Shown: positions 25,095 through 36,460 of the stretch, piece after piece
How the letters are laid out: every line of letters begins with the position of its first letter
Numbering within the stretch: position 1 is the first letter of the stretch
Assembly (NCBI GenBank): GCA_966248875.1
Contig: CBINBI010000010.1
Span: 1 to 64,000 of the forward strand
Origin: Dokdonella_A sp966248875
GTDB lineage: Bacteria; Pseudomonadota; Gammaproteobacteria; Xanthomonadales; Rhodanobacteraceae
Direction: 5' to 3'
DNA: 64,000 bases
Translations under genes and position numbers: made by a program
The notes under the pieces: generated by a model
The model's database searches: none
The model's input: only the letters and a program-made list of their open reading frames with translations
What the model was told of the DNA's origin: nothing

Positions 25095-26516
25095 TTACAG
25101 CAGCACGCGCCGCATGTCGGCGAGCACTTCGGCGAGATACGCCGCGAAGCGGGCCGCCGCGGCGCCGTCGATGACGCGGTGATCGTAGGAAAGCGACAAG
25201 GGCAGGATCAGCCGCGGCTGGAACGCCTTGCCGTCCCAGACCGGCTTCATGTGCGAGCGCGACACGCCGAGTATCGCGACTTCGGGCGCGTTGACGATCG
25301 GTGTGAACGAGGTGCCGCCGATGCCTCCGAGCGAGGAAATCGAGAAGCAGCCGCCGGACATTTCGGCCGGGCCGAGCTTGCCTTCGCGCGCCTTCTTCGC
25401 GAGCGCGGCGGTTTCCTGCGCGATCTCGATGACGCCCTTCTTGTCCGCGTCGCGCAGCACCGGCACGACCAGGCCGTTGGGCGTGTCGGCGGCGAAGCCG
25501 ATGTGGAAGTATTTCTTGAGGACGAGATTCTCGCCGCTCGCATCGAGCGAGGCGTTGAAATCCGGATACTTCCGGAGCGCGGCGACGACCGCCTTGATCA
25601 GGAACGCAAGCATCGTGAGCTTGATGCCGGCCTTCTCGTTCTCCTTGTTGAGCTGCACGCGCAGCGCTTCGAGCTCGGTGACGTCGGCGTCCTCGTGCTG
25701 CGTCACGTGCGGGATCATGGCCCAGTTGCGCGCGAGGTTCGCGCCGGAGATCTTCTTGATCTTCGACAGCGGCCGCGTTTCGATCTCGCCGAACTTGGCG
25801 AAATCGACGCTCGGCCACGGCAGCAGGTTGAGCCCGCCGCCGGCCGCGCCGCCCGCCGCGGATCGCGACGCCTGCCCGCTGAGCACGGATTTCACATAGG
25901 CCCGCACGTCCGCCTTGGTGATGCGGCCCTTGCGCTCGCTGCCCTTGACGAGATTGAGATCGACGCCGAGTTCGCGCGCGATCAGCCGCACGGCCGGGCT
26001 TGCGTACAGCACCTTGTCCGGCATCACCGTGCTCGCATCGAACGGCACGGGGGGCGTGCGCGGGCCGGCCGCTTCGGGATCGACGCCGGGACGCGTGTCG
26101 GTGATCGGCTGCGCGATCGCCGGCGGTGGTGCCGCGGCACCGGATTGCGCCGGAGGCGGCTCGGACGACGCACGCTCGCCTGCCGAAGCCTCCGTTCCGC
26201 TGGCGGGAGAGGGTTGCAGTGAAGACGGCACTCGAGGCGGCTCCTCTGCCGCGCTCGGGGCAGGCGCAGCCGTCGCTTCGCCGGCTTCGATCACCGCGAC
26301 CACGGTGCCCTCGGACACCTCGTCGCCGACCTTGACCTTCACTTCCGTGACGACGCCGTCGAACGGCGACGGCACTTCCATCGTCGCCTTGTCCGATTCC
26401 AGGGTGACGAGCCCCTGGTCCTTGCTCACGGCGTCGCCCGCCTTCACCAGTACCTCGATGACCGGCACATTCGTGTAGTTGCCGATATCCGGCACCTTGG
26501 CTTCGCGCGTCGCCAT
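25095..26516 (-). CDS. aceF: Dihydrolipoyllysine-residue acetyltransferase (pyruvate dehydrogenase E2)
   Basis: A 473-residue E2 core enzyme that passes acetyl groups from lipoamide to CoA. It has one lipoyl domain (residues about 1-80, Lys43 in ESDKATME), a long Pro/Ala/Ser linker with repeat-encoded VPSSLQPSPAS near residues 94-105, a peripheral-subunit-binding domain (ASPAVRLIARELGVDLNLV) and a catalytic domain ending with LSYDHRVIDGAAAARF (catalytic His). E. coli AceF has three lipoyl domains; one is usual elsewhere. It is read with lpdA. Confidence 0.97.
   Translation of the reverse strand: MATREAKVPDIGNYTNVPVIEVLVKAGDAVSKDQGLVTLESDKATMEVPSPFDGVVTEVKVKVGDEVSEGTVVAVIEAGEATAAPAPSAAEEPPRVPSSLQPSPASGTEASAGERASSEPPPAQSGAAAPPPAIAQPITDTRPGVDPEAAGPRTPPVPFDASTVMPDKVLYASPAVRLIARELGVDLNLVKGSERKGRITKADVRAYVKSVLSGQASRSAAGGAAGGGLNLLPWPSVDFAKFGEIETRPLSKIKKISGANLARNWAMIPHVTQHEDADVTELEALRVQLNKENEKAGIKLTMLAFLIKAVVAALRKYPDFNASLDASGENLVLKKYFHIGFAADTPNGLVVPVLRDADKKGVIEIAQETAALAKKAREGKLGPAEMSGGCFSISSLGGIGGTSFTPIVNAPEVAILGVSRSHMKPVWDGKAFQPRLILPLSLSYDHRVIDGAAAARFAAYLAEVLADMRRVLL
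26203..26234. repeat. Copy of the palindromic repeat inside the aceF linker
   Basis: These 32 bases match 24718-24749 of lpdA at 27 positions and give VPSSLQPSPAS on the coding strand, against VPPSPQPSPAS in lpdA. The other arm of the palindrome is degenerate here (CTCGCCTGCC at 26175), suggesting older drift under selection for a flexible linker. Confidence 0.65.
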
Positions 26517-26748
26517 GCAGCCTCCTGGGAAATCATCGGGTCGCGCGATGCGCGACGACCGTTGCGAGCTCCCGACGCGGCGCTGCTATCCGGCGCGGCA
26601 CCGGGCCCGTAATGATCGCCGATTTGTGCGACGGCCGTCATGTCGGCGCTGCGCGCGCGCGGCTCGGCGCCGGCGCGGATGGCGCTTCCGGCGATGGCCA
26701 CTTGCCTCGCCGCTGCGCGCAGTCTGTAATGCCGCCGGGGGAAATCTA

Positions 26749-29160
<2,412 letters not shown>

Positions 29161-29170
29161 CGGAGACCCT

Positions 29171-29188
29171 TCTCCCGCGCGCGGGAGA
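29171..29188. terminator. Perfect 18-bp hairpin between convergent genes
   Basis: TCTCCCGCG-CGCGGGAGA is fully self-complementary and sits 10 bases after the kinase stop and 24 bases from the end of the convergent DUF2884 gene. No T-run follows, so a terminator or mRNA-end stabiliser role is inferred. It shares its stem with the repeats at 24705 and 53291. Confidence 0.5.
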
Positions 29189-29212
29189 GGCGATGCGCCG
29201 TCGCGCGTCGGC

Positions 29213-29965
29213 TCAGTGCACGCGCACGAGATCGAGCCGGCTGCCGTCGGCGAGGCGCAGGTCGAGGTCGGACTGCATGCGCTCGAGGGCGTGAAGTCTC
29301 GGACAGATGCCCGAGGCGCGGCGTTCGAGCGCGGTGGACTGCTTTTCGATCGCGTGCTCTACGCTTTTCTCGATGCTGTCTGCCCGCGCCTCGAGCTCGG
29401 CCGCCGCGGCCTCGTCGCCCGTGAAGGCGACCTTGAGCGCCGTTGCGGTGACGTTGCCGATGATCTCGGGCACGACTGCCTCGACCGTGCTGTCGACCAG
29501 GCGGTCGATGTCGGCGTCCTGCCAGTGATCGAAGCTGTCCGTCTCGGCGATCTTGCGGTCGATCTCACGGCCGAGCCGCGCGATCCGCTCGGCGCTTGCG
29601 CGCGCGGAGTCGCCGTCGCGCGCGAAGGTGGCAGCGACCTGGCCCACCGCGGTGAACGCGATGGCGACAGCGTCGTGCGCGATGCCCTTGACCTCCGGCA
29701 CCAGCGAGCGCACATCGCGCTCGGCTTCGCGCAGGCGCTCCCTGTCCGCCTCGCTCGTCGCGACGAGCTTGCCGTCGATGCGCAGCGTGCCGTCGGCGAT
29801 CTCGACTTCAGTCGGCGCGCCGTGCTCACGCTTGAACACGAGCCGATCGGGCTTGACCGAAAGCGAGTAATCGCTGTGCACGCTGCAGTCGCCGATGTGC
29901 GTGTGCGCAAGCGCCGGGACGGACACGGCGGCGCCGAGCGCGAGCGCGAGAAGCATCGTCTTCAT
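29213..29965 (-). CDS. Exported DUF2884 (YggN-like) protein
   Basis: A 250-residue periplasmic protein with signal peptide MKTMLLALALGAAVSVPALA. The mature N-terminus (CSVHSDYSLSVKPDRLVFKR) and the helical middle (REAERDVRSLVPEVKGIAHD) match the DUF2884/YggN family, whose role is unknown. The rest is long charged helix with coiled-coil character. It stands alone between the kinase gene and aqpZ. Confidence 0.85.
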   Translation of the reverse strand: MKTMLLALALGAAVSVPALAHTHIGDCSVHSDYSLSVKPDRLVFKREHGAPTEVEIADGTLRIDGKLVATSEADRERLREAERDVRSLVPEVKGIAHDAVAIAFTAVGQVAATFARDGDSARASAERIARLGREIDRKIAETDSFDHWQDADIDRLVDSTVEAVVPEIIGNVTATALKVAFTGDEAAAAELEARADSIEKSVEHAIEKQSTALERRASGICPRLHALERMQSDLDLRLADGSRLDLVRVH

Positions 29966-30091
29966 GAGTCATCCTCCGGTCGTGGCCGAGATTCGATGCG
30001 GAAGATGCCGCGCGGGTTTAGACCCCGCGTGTGCCGGGCGTCGGGGTGACGCCCGGCACGGTGCCGCAAGTCATGCTGCGGCGGGCGCGCG

Positions 30092-30808
30092 TCAGCGGCC
30101 CTTGACCGGCGGCTCGTCGTCACCGAACAGGGTGCGGAATGCGAAGCCGCCGATCGCCCCGCCGACGATCGGCGCGAGCCAGAACAGCCACAGCTGCGAC
30201 AGCGCCCAGCTGCCCTGGAAGATGGCGACACCGGTCGAGCGCGCCGGGTTCACGGACGTGTTCGTCACCGGGATGCTGATCAGGTGAATCAGCGTCAGCG
30301 CGAAGCCGATCGCGATCGGCGCGAAGCCGGCCGGCGCGCGGCCGTGCGTCGAGCCCATGATGACCATCACGAAGAAGAAGGTCATGACGAGCTCCGTGAC
30401 CAGCGCCGCCTGGAACGAGTAGCCACCCGGCGAATGCTCGCCGTAACCGTTCGAGGCGAAGCCGGCCGAAGCGTCGAAGCCGCTTTTGCCGCTGGCGATG
30501 AGGTACAGCACGGCGCCGGCCGCGATCGCGCCGACGACCTGGGCGACGATGTAGGGAACGAGATCCTTCGCCGGGAAACGGCCGCCGGCGACGAGGCCGA
30601 CCGACACAGCCGGATTGAAGTGGGCGCCCGAGACGTGGCCGACCGCATATGCCATGGTCAGCACGGTCAGGCCGAAGGCGAGCGCAACGCCCGCGTAGCC
30701 GATGCCGAGATCCGGCACCGCCGCCGCCAGCACGGCGCTGCCGCAGCCGCCCATGACCAGCCAGAACGTGCCGAAGAATTCCGCGCCCAGACGCTTGCCG
30801 ATGCTCAT
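30092..30808 (-). CDS. aqpZ: Aquaporin Z
   Basis: A 238-residue water channel with six helices and the two half-helix NPA motifs (SGAHFNPAVS and NTSVNPARSTG). The second loop keeps the Arg of the water selectivity filter directly after NPA. The AqpZ-type N-terminus (MSIGKRLGAEFFGTFWLVMG) fits well, favouring a strict water channel over a glycerol facilitator. Stands alone. Confidence 0.96.
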   Translation of the reverse strand: MSIGKRLGAEFFGTFWLVMGGCGSAVLAAAVPDLGIGYAGVALAFGLTVLTMAYAVGHVSGAHFNPAVSVGLVAGGRFPAKDLVPYIVAQVVGAIAAGAVLYLIASGKSGFDASAGFASNGYGEHSPGGYSFQAALVTELVMTFFFVMVIMGSTHGRAPAGFAPIAIGFALTLIHLISIPVTNTSVNPARSTGVAIFQGSWALSQLWLFWLAPIVGGAIGGFAFRTLFGDDEPPVKGR

Positions 30809-30949
30809 CGTTCATTCCTCCGATTGGTGGATACGACGATTTCGATGCGGGCGCGTTCGGCGGACCGTGCCCGGAAATACGCGCGGGGCGGCCGCTCGCA
30901 CAGCACGCCGCGCACGCGGATCATACGCGCGTGCCGCGACCGAGCGGCG

Positions 30950-32278
30950 TCACTCGGACGGAGCGGCGGCGGCCGCGGGCTGATGCTCCTTGAGCCAGAT
31001 CATCGAGCGCCGTACGCGGTCGTAGCCGCTCGGATGGTCGTAGAACACGATCTCCTCGAGCGGGCCGGGACGCAGCTTGCGATACGTGCTGAGGCGCATG
31101 GCCGCCATCGCAAAACCCTGCGGTTCCCCGGCCGCGTTGAGACCGAATGCGTCCGCCTCGGCCTCGGCCTGCCGCACGATCGAATTCGTCAGCGGCGTCG
31201 CCAGCAGGAAGAACAGCGAGAAGATCGCAAGCGCGAGCGGCAGCGCGGCGGGATCGGTGCGCCCCTCAAGGCGAAGCCGCGAGCCCCAGCGCGCGAGCGC
31301 CCAGTTCATCGTGCGGTGGACGACCCAGAGCCCGAACGCGATGACGAGCGTCAGGTACACCGTCAGCCGGAGCCCGTGATTCAGCACGTAGTGGCCCATC
31401 TCGTGGCCCATGACCGCCTTGATCTCCGGGAGCGAGGTCTTGTCCAGCAGGTTGTCGTTGAGCGCGACGCGCGACGTACCGAGGAAGCCCGAGACGTTCG
31501 CGCTGATGCGCGTGGTCTGGCGCGAGGCGTCGAACTCGACGACGTTGTCGGTCGGAATCTGGTTCGCGCGGGCGAGCGAGAGCACGGCCTCGCGCACGGC
31601 GCCTTCGCGCAGCGGCTTGTAGTCGTTGAACAGCGGATCGATGAAGACGGGCGCCAGCATGAGCACGAACAGGATCAGCACGAACGCGCCGCCGCTTGCC
31701 CAGATCCACCAGCGCTCGCCGGCGCGCCGCACGGCTGCATAGACCAGCGCGATCACGACCGGCAGCAGGATCAGGCTGACCACAAGCCCCTTCAGCTGAT
31801 CGCCGAACCAGCCGCCGAACGACTGCGTGGCCAGGCCGTACTGGTGCTCGCGCACGAAGCCCGCGTAGATCGAGAGCGGCAGCGACAGCACGAAGCCGGC
31901 GAGCACCCAGAGCGCCGCGTAGATCAGCGTCTGCAGCCACGGGCGACGGGAGACGCGGCGGCCGACGTCGCGCATCCAGCGCGAAAGGCCCGTGCAGAGG
32001 AACACGGCCGCGACGCCGAGGCCGTAGAGGAAGCCCCAGAGCTGCAGCCAGTAACCGCCTTCGAAATACGCATCGGACAGCGCGCGCTGTTCCGGCGAAA
32101 GCAGCGCGAGATACGCATCGGTCGCGCGATCGACATCGAAATCCGGGCCGGGCTGGGCGCCTTCCGGCACGTGCAGGCCGGGCGGCAGGTCGCGAACGAT
32201 GGACGAGGCCGCGTGCGCGTGGTGGAACACGGCGAGCACGAGAACGAGACAGACGATACCGCGCACGATCGCATTCAT
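30950..32278 (-). CDS. M48-family membrane metallopeptidase (Ste24/CAAX-protease like)
   Basis: A 442-residue multi-pass membrane zinc protease. I use the start at 32278 (MNAIVRGIVCLVLVLAVFHH) with GGAGGGGAA upstream. The zinc site HEMGH lies in AVMGHEMGHYVLNH, with the third ligand Glu in EAEADAFGL. Several helices precede and flank it, as in Ste24 and M48B peptidases. Bacterial members take part in membrane-protein quality control. It stands alone. Confidence 0.92.
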   Translation of the reverse strand: MNAIVRGIVCLVLVLAVFHHAHAASSIVRDLPPGLHVPEGAQPGPDFDVDRATDAYLALLSPEQRALSDAYFEGGYWLQLWGFLYGLGVAAVFLCTGLSRWMRDVGRRVSRRPWLQTLIYAALWVLAGFVLSLPLSIYAGFVREHQYGLATQSFGGWFGDQLKGLVVSLILLPVVIALVYAAVRRAGERWWIWASGGAFVLILFVLMLAPVFIDPLFNDYKPLREGAVREAVLSLARANQIPTDNVVEFDASRQTTRISANVSGFLGTSRVALNDNLLDKTSLPEIKAVMGHEMGHYVLNHGLRLTVYLTLVIAFGLWVVHRTMNWALARWGSRLRLEGRTDPAALPLALAIFSLFFLLATPLTNSIVRQAEAEADAFGLNAAGEPQGFAMAAMRLSTYRKLRPGPLEEIVFYDHPSGYDRVRRSMIWLKEHQPAAAAAPSE

Positions 32279-32461
32279 GCGTTCCCCTCCGGTCATGAGC
32301 CCCTGCCGACGGCGGAGAGCTTCGCCCCCGCGCGGTGCCGGCGTCAATCCGTCAGCGATGGGCGTGATTGCGGCAGCGAGTAGCGGCGCAGCGCGAGAAA
32401 GGCGCGCATGAAAAAGGCCGCGGCGATGACGCTCCGCGGCCTTTTCCCATTCGAGCTGTTT

Positions 32462-32920
32462 TTATCTGGCCTCGCCGGCGCGCTCGATCGTGAAGCCGCC
32501 GACACTGATGCCGATGTCGATGCCCTCGCCGGCGCCGGCGAGCGCCAGTGACACGGTGCCCTTGGTCAGCACCTGCGCCGTGCCGGACTTGACCGCGCCG
32601 ATGCTCGCGTCGCCCTGCACGTACGTGCCGAGCACGTCCTCGATGCGATGCACGTCGGTGAACTTGCCCGTGCCGTTGTCGATGTGCGACTTGCCCACCG
32701 TGAGCCCACCGCCCTTGGCGGAGATCCTGACGTTCATCGACTTGCCGTTCGCTCAGATCACGACGCCGCTGCCTTCCGCGTGCTTGTAGATGGCCGACCA
32801 GCCCGTCAGCGAAAACCGGAGCTTGCAATCGAGATCCGCCGCCGCGGCGCGCGCGGAACAGGGCACGACGGCAGCCACTGCCAGCGCCAGAACGGGTCCT
32901 GCCGTGTAGATGCGTGTCAT
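32462..32920 (-). pseudogene. Exported small protein gene interrupted by an in-frame UGA
   Basis: Translation from ATG at 32920 gives a signal peptide (MTRIYTAGPVLALAVAAVVP then CSARAAA) and SLTGWSAIYKHAEGSGVVI, then TGA (32755-32753). The same frame continues ANGKSMNVRISAKGGGLTVG to the real end at 32462 (about 91 more residues from the next Met). The two halves read as one conserved exported protein of about 152 residues with a conserved Cys expected where the UGA stands, so TGC to TGA is the simplest cause. A restart at Met 32737 would lack the signal peptide. The family is unnamed to me. Confidence 0.7.
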
Positions 32921-32989
32921 GTCAGCACTCCCTTCGATCGTGAACGACTCGGAAGTGTCTGCCGGGAAAGCTGAACGACGCGCGACTTG

Positions 32990-33553
32990 TCAGCGGGACT
33001 GCGAGGCGCGCAGCCGGGTGACGCGTCCCCGCTCCGGCTGCGGCGCCGACCAGCGCAGCAGTGCGCGCCAGCGCTCCAGCTTGACCTCACGCGGTATCGA
33101 GGCGTTGGCAGGGCTGGTCGAAGGGAGCGCGAGAACCTCGATGCGCCCGAACCGTTCGGGATCGATGCCCGGCACGATGCGGCGCGCGAACACCTGCTGC
33201 GCCTTGCCGCCATTGAGGGCGATCGCCTCGATGGTCGGACAATCCTCGAGCAGGCCCGGAATGTCGTTGGCGATCTCGCTGTGCGGGAGGATGCTGCTGT
33301 CGAGGCTTCCCGGCCGCTCGCAGTGCTTCAGCACGTCCCAGATGCCGACGCCGGCACGGTGCAGGCGCGCGATGCGTTCCGCGTACGGGAGGTCCGGGCC
33401 CGCGCCATAAAGCACGCCCATGAACGGCCAGAAGAGATTGTGCGGATGCGCGTACGACTGGCGCATCTCGAGCGAGCGCAGGCTAGGCACCGTGCCGAGC
33501 ACGAGAACGCGGCAGCCGGCGCCGACCTGCGGTGGAAAACTGGAAACCCTCAC
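32990..33553 (-). CDS. DNA-deoxyinosine glycosylase (uracil-DNA-glycosylase superfamily)
   Basis: Repairs deaminated bases by base excision. The core has CRVLVLGTVPSLRSLEMRQS, SYAHPHNLFWPFMGVLYG, GVGIWDVLKHCERPGSLD and the second catalytic loop LPSTSPANA, matching the HDG/family 6 glycosylases. I prefer the GTG start at 33553 (VRVSSFPPQVG), with GGAGG upstream and a family-like N-terminus; an ATG at 33622 adds 23 residues without conservation but also has GGAGG, very close to it. It stands alone between two exported proteins. Confidence 0.85.
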   Translation of the reverse strand: MRVSSFPPQVGAGCRVLVLGTVPSLRSLEMRQSYAHPHNLFWPFMGVLYGAGPDLPYAERIARLHRAGVGIWDVLKHCERPGSLDSSILPHSEIANDIPGLLEDCPTIEAIALNGGKAQQVFARRIVPGIDPERFGRIEVLALPSTSPANASIPREVKLERWRALLRWSAPQPERGRVTRLRASQSR

Positions 33554-33709
33554 AGCGTTTCGAACCTCCGGGATGTCGCCTCGTGCGTGCGGATCGGCCG
33601 CTGCTGCAGCGCAACCTGGCATCGCCCTCCGTTCGCGAGCGAGCGGCAGCCGTTCGCGAGGGGGGCGAAAGGCGCCGGAGCCCGTTCCGGCGCCTCCGTG
33701 CGTGCCGCG

Positions 33710-34267
33710 TCAGCCCTGGCTCGAATGCTTCGTCAGCTCGGCGAGATCCGCCAGCACCTGCTTCGAGTTCTTTTCCGGATCGACATCGCGGTAGTGCTTG
33801 GCGACCTTTCCCTGCGGATCGATCAGGAACGTCTCGCGCTTGGCGAAAGTCATGCCCTTCATCGTGGTCAGCACGCCATAGGCCTTCGCGGTTTCCTGCT
33901 GCGCGTCGGAGAGCAGCGGAAACGGCACGTGGTACTTCTCGGCGAACTCGGCGTGCGACTTCACGTCGTCGAGGCTGACGCCGAGCACCTGCGCGCCGGC
34001 CTTGCGCAGCGCGATCACGTCGTCGCGGAACGTGCAGACCTGCTTGGTGCAGCCCGGCGTGAAGTCCTTCGGATAAAAGTACAGGACCACCCATTTGCCG
34101 CCGTGCTGCGCCAGCGTGTGCCACTTGCCGTGCTGGTCCTGCAGGTGGAATTCGGGCGCGGCCTGGCCGACCGCGGGACCGGACTCGGCGGGCGGTTCCT
34201 CGGCGGCGAGCGGCAGCGCGAATGCCGCCGCGAGCATGAGGAGAATCACTGGAATCAGGCGCTTCAT
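33710..34267 (-). CDS. Exported thiol peroxidase of the BCP/PrxQ type
   Basis: A 185-residue peroxiredoxin with signal peptide MKRLIPVILLMLAAAFALPLAA. The redox centre DFTPGCTKQVCTFRD has the peroxidatic Cys and the resolving Cys five residues on, as in BCP/PrxQ. The rest of the thioredoxin fold is complete (VVLYFYPK, FLIDPQGKVAKHYRDV). BCP proteins are usually cytosolic and thioredoxin-dependent; the signal peptide implies a periplasmic role with another reductant. An upstream extension of the frame is not family-like. Confidence 0.9.
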   Translation of the reverse strand: MKRLIPVILLMLAAAFALPLAAEEPPAESGPAVGQAAPEFHLQDQHGKWHTLAQHGGKWVVLYFYPKDFTPGCTKQVCTFRDDVIALRKAGAQVLGVSLDDVKSHAEFAEKYHVPFPLLSDAQQETAKAYGVLTTMKGMTFAKRETFLIDPQGKVAKHYRDVDPEKNSKQVLADLAELTKHSSQG

Positions 34268-34420
34268 CGGAAATCCTCTTCGGATACGGGAATGGGGAGA
34301 CGGACGGCGACCGAAGAGAACGGCGCCGCCCGGAGGCAAGACCGGGACTTCGCGCGGTTTCATTCGGATTCTGCGCCGATCAGCCCAGGATGTGCAGCCG
34401 GCGGCGCACCGCATTCACGG

Positions 34421-34726
34421 ATGATGGCGCAGAGCATGGCGGAACACGCCCCGATTCAGGCGGCGGACGGCATGCTGAGCGCGATGCGGAGGCGCGCCAT
34501 GCTGGTGCTGAAACACGTCTTTCACGCGCACGGCAGCGACGGCGGTACCTATGAGGTGCACGTCTACGCCGAGTCGGCCGACGCCGCGGACGGCGGTGCG
34601 CCGATCGAAAGGCTGAAGTCCGTCAACCTCGCCGACGGACGCGAGCTGCACGTGACGGGCAAGGGCCGCTACGAGCTGCCGGACGGCAGCCTGACGCTCG
34701 AGTCGCACGACCCGGAAGCGATATGA
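34421..34726 (+). CDS. Small hypothetical protein, about 101 residues
   Basis: Begins MMAQSMAEHAPIQAADGMLS (alternative Met at 34436). It contains a central strand-rich stretch AMLVLKHVFHAHGSDGGTYE and ends with LPDGSLTLESHDPEAI. It is divergent from the peroxiredoxin gene and convergent with the lipoprotein gene. There is no signal peptide or known domain that I recognise. Composition and frame look coding; antisense frames are poor. Confidence 0.55.
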   Translation: MMAQSMAEHAPIQAADGMLSAMRRRAMLVLKHVFHAHGSDGGTYEVHVYAESADAADGGAPIERLKSVNLADGRELHVTGKGRYELPDGSLTLESHDPEAI

Positions 34727-34784
34727 GCCCGCGCGCTTCCGCCGGTCCATCCTCTGTTCGCGGGTTCCGCAACTCCGGCGGGAT

Positions 34785-35489
34785 TCACTTTTTCCCCGGC
34801 GTGCCGAATTTTTCGGGATCGTAGCCGCCCGTTTCGAACACGTACGTCTGCTTGCCCTTGCCCTTGAGCTCGAGATCGAACCCGACCTTCTGCGCCTTGC
34901 TCATCTTCGCGATGAACGCGCCGTCGTCGGAAACGAAGATCGCGGGCTCGCCCGTCTCCGGGAGATACGCCTTCATGCGCTCTGGCTTCTCGTCGAACGT
35001 GACGTTCACGGTGCACGGCTTCCTGCACTCGAAGCCCTTGCCGCTGCCGAAGAGGTAGACGCTCTGACCCCAGTCCGAATGCCGGCGCAGGATCAGCCGC
35101 ACGCGGTCCGAGCCGACGGGCTGGCTGCTGTAGATCGAAGCGGTGGTCTGATTTCCGCCGGACTCCCTGCCGGATTGGTAGATCCACAGGCGCTCCAGCC
35201 GCCGGCGCGTGCTGATCGCAGTGCCTTTCGCCACGGTGTCCGCGAGCGTCTGCTCGACTTCGTTCGCTTCGGGCGTGCCGGGATAGCGGGCGACGATTTC
35301 CTGGCCGATCGGTCCCGCCAGCTCATAGGACTCCGATTGCAGGAGCTGCCGATACATCTCGAGGCTCTTCGCGGCCTGCGTATTCGCCGCGGGTTGTGCC
35401 GGGGCAGGCGGCGGCGCGCTCTGGTCGGAACAGGCGATGAGGGCCAGGGTGAGGATGAGCGCAGGCGGCAACAATCGGTGCGCGTGCAT
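34785..35489 (-). CDS. Predicted lipoprotein, unknown function
   Basis: A 234-residue protein with a lipoprotein signal (MHAHRLLPPALILTLALIAC; Cys20) and a Pro/Ala linker, then a helical segment (EIVARYPGTPEANEVEQTLA) and a beta-rich domain (DRVRLILRRHSDWGQSVYLF, then FECRKPCTVNVTFD with two cysteines). It ends in a Lys/Gly-rich tail. No family name comes to mind. Stands alone. Confidence 0.75.
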   Translation of the reverse strand: MHAHRLLPPALILTLALIACSDQSAPPPAPAQPAANTQAAKSLEMYRQLLQSESYELAGPIGQEIVARYPGTPEANEVEQTLADTVAKGTAISTRRRLERLWIYQSGRESGGNQTTASIYSSQPVGSDRVRLILRRHSDWGQSVYLFGSGKGFECRKPCTVNVTFDEKPERMKAYLPETGEPAIFVSDDGAFIAKMSKAQKVGFDLELKGKGKQTYVFETGGYDPEKFGTPGKK

Positions 35490-35676
35490 GGAATCTTCCG
35501 TTCGGCGGAACCGCGCCCATCGTACCGCGGGGCGCACTCGCGTGCCGCTGCGAGTCGTCGAATCCGCGCTGCACGCGCACCGAATTCGCACGATCAGCGT
35601 CGCGGCGCGCCTTGCCCGCCGAATGCCGCGTCGGCGAAACGCCAAGCGGCCTTCGCCTCCGGGGAGCGGCGCGGCG

Positions 35677-36246
35677 TCAGAACCGGCGGCACGGATCGCG
35701 GCCGAGATTGCGGTCGTAAGTCGACACGCGCTCGTCGCGCTCATGACCCGCGCGGCCGACAGCGCCCGCGCGCGCGAGCTCGCGGCACACTTCGGCGCGC
35801 GGCCGCGCCCGCGCCGACACGGCGAACGCCTGCGCGCCCTTCCCCGCCCGCTTGCCCGATGCCTTTCCGGTCGTGCCGGCGGTGATCTGCTTCGGACAGC
35901 TGTCGTGCCGGTAGAACACTTCGCCGTTCGCGGCACGGCACTCGTAGGAAACGAGCTCGCGACGTTCGGGCACATGCGCCCGCGTCACGGCGTGCGAGCG
36001 GCGCTCCCCACGCGACGCGCGCCCGTAATCCGGCGAAGGCGCCGGCGGAGGCGGCGGCAGGATCTCGACGACGGATGCGCTCTGCGAAGCCGCGCACGGC
36101 CGGTCCTGGAACGCGATGCCGCCGTCGGCGCTGCGGCACTTGTAGACCGATTCCGCGCGGGCTGAAGACACGGACGCGCAAAGAGCGGCGGCGGCGAGCA
36201 ACAGGGTGAAGGCGGCAACGCAGCGGCGGTGTGTCGTCGTGGGCAT
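35677..36246 (-). CDS. Exported DUF4124-containing protein
   Basis: A 189-residue protein with signal peptide MPTTTHRRCVAAFTLLLAAA. A DUF4124 segment follows directly (ESVYKCRSADGGIAFQDRPC), then a Pro-rich stretch (EILPPPPPAPSP), a second DUF4124-like repeat (YECRAANGEVFYRHDSCPKQ) and a basic tail with two more cysteines. DUF4124 proteins are common in beta- and gammaproteobacterial envelopes but lack a proven role. It is divergent from dinB. Confidence 0.8.
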   Translation of the reverse strand: MPTTTHRRCVAAFTLLLAAAALCASVSSARAESVYKCRSADGGIAFQDRPCAASQSASVVEILPPPPPAPSPDYGRASRGERRSHAVTRAHVPERRELVSYECRAANGEVFYRHDSCPKQITAGTTGKASGKRAGKGAQAFAVSARARPRAEVCRELARAGAVGRAGHERDERVSTYDRNLGRDPCRRF

Positions 36247-36460
36247 GGCGTTTTTCTCGCGAAAGGCGGATGGCGGCATCATCCGCATCCGCGATGCACG
36301 ACACGACCTCGGCGCGGCGCGCGCGCGTGTGCGAAAACGCCGATCGCGCGCATGCGAAGCCGCCGGGATCCGGCACCGCGACGCATCGCACTCCTGTCTC
36401 GAGCCGAAGCCAGCGCCAGCGCACGTTGTAGCATCGCACCGGAACCGACGCCGCCCTCGC

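Noticed and set aside
32753..32755. Selenocysteine or recoded UGA
   Set aside because: UGA ends many genes here (for example rpe), and I see no convincing stem-loop just downstream; mutation or base error is more likely.
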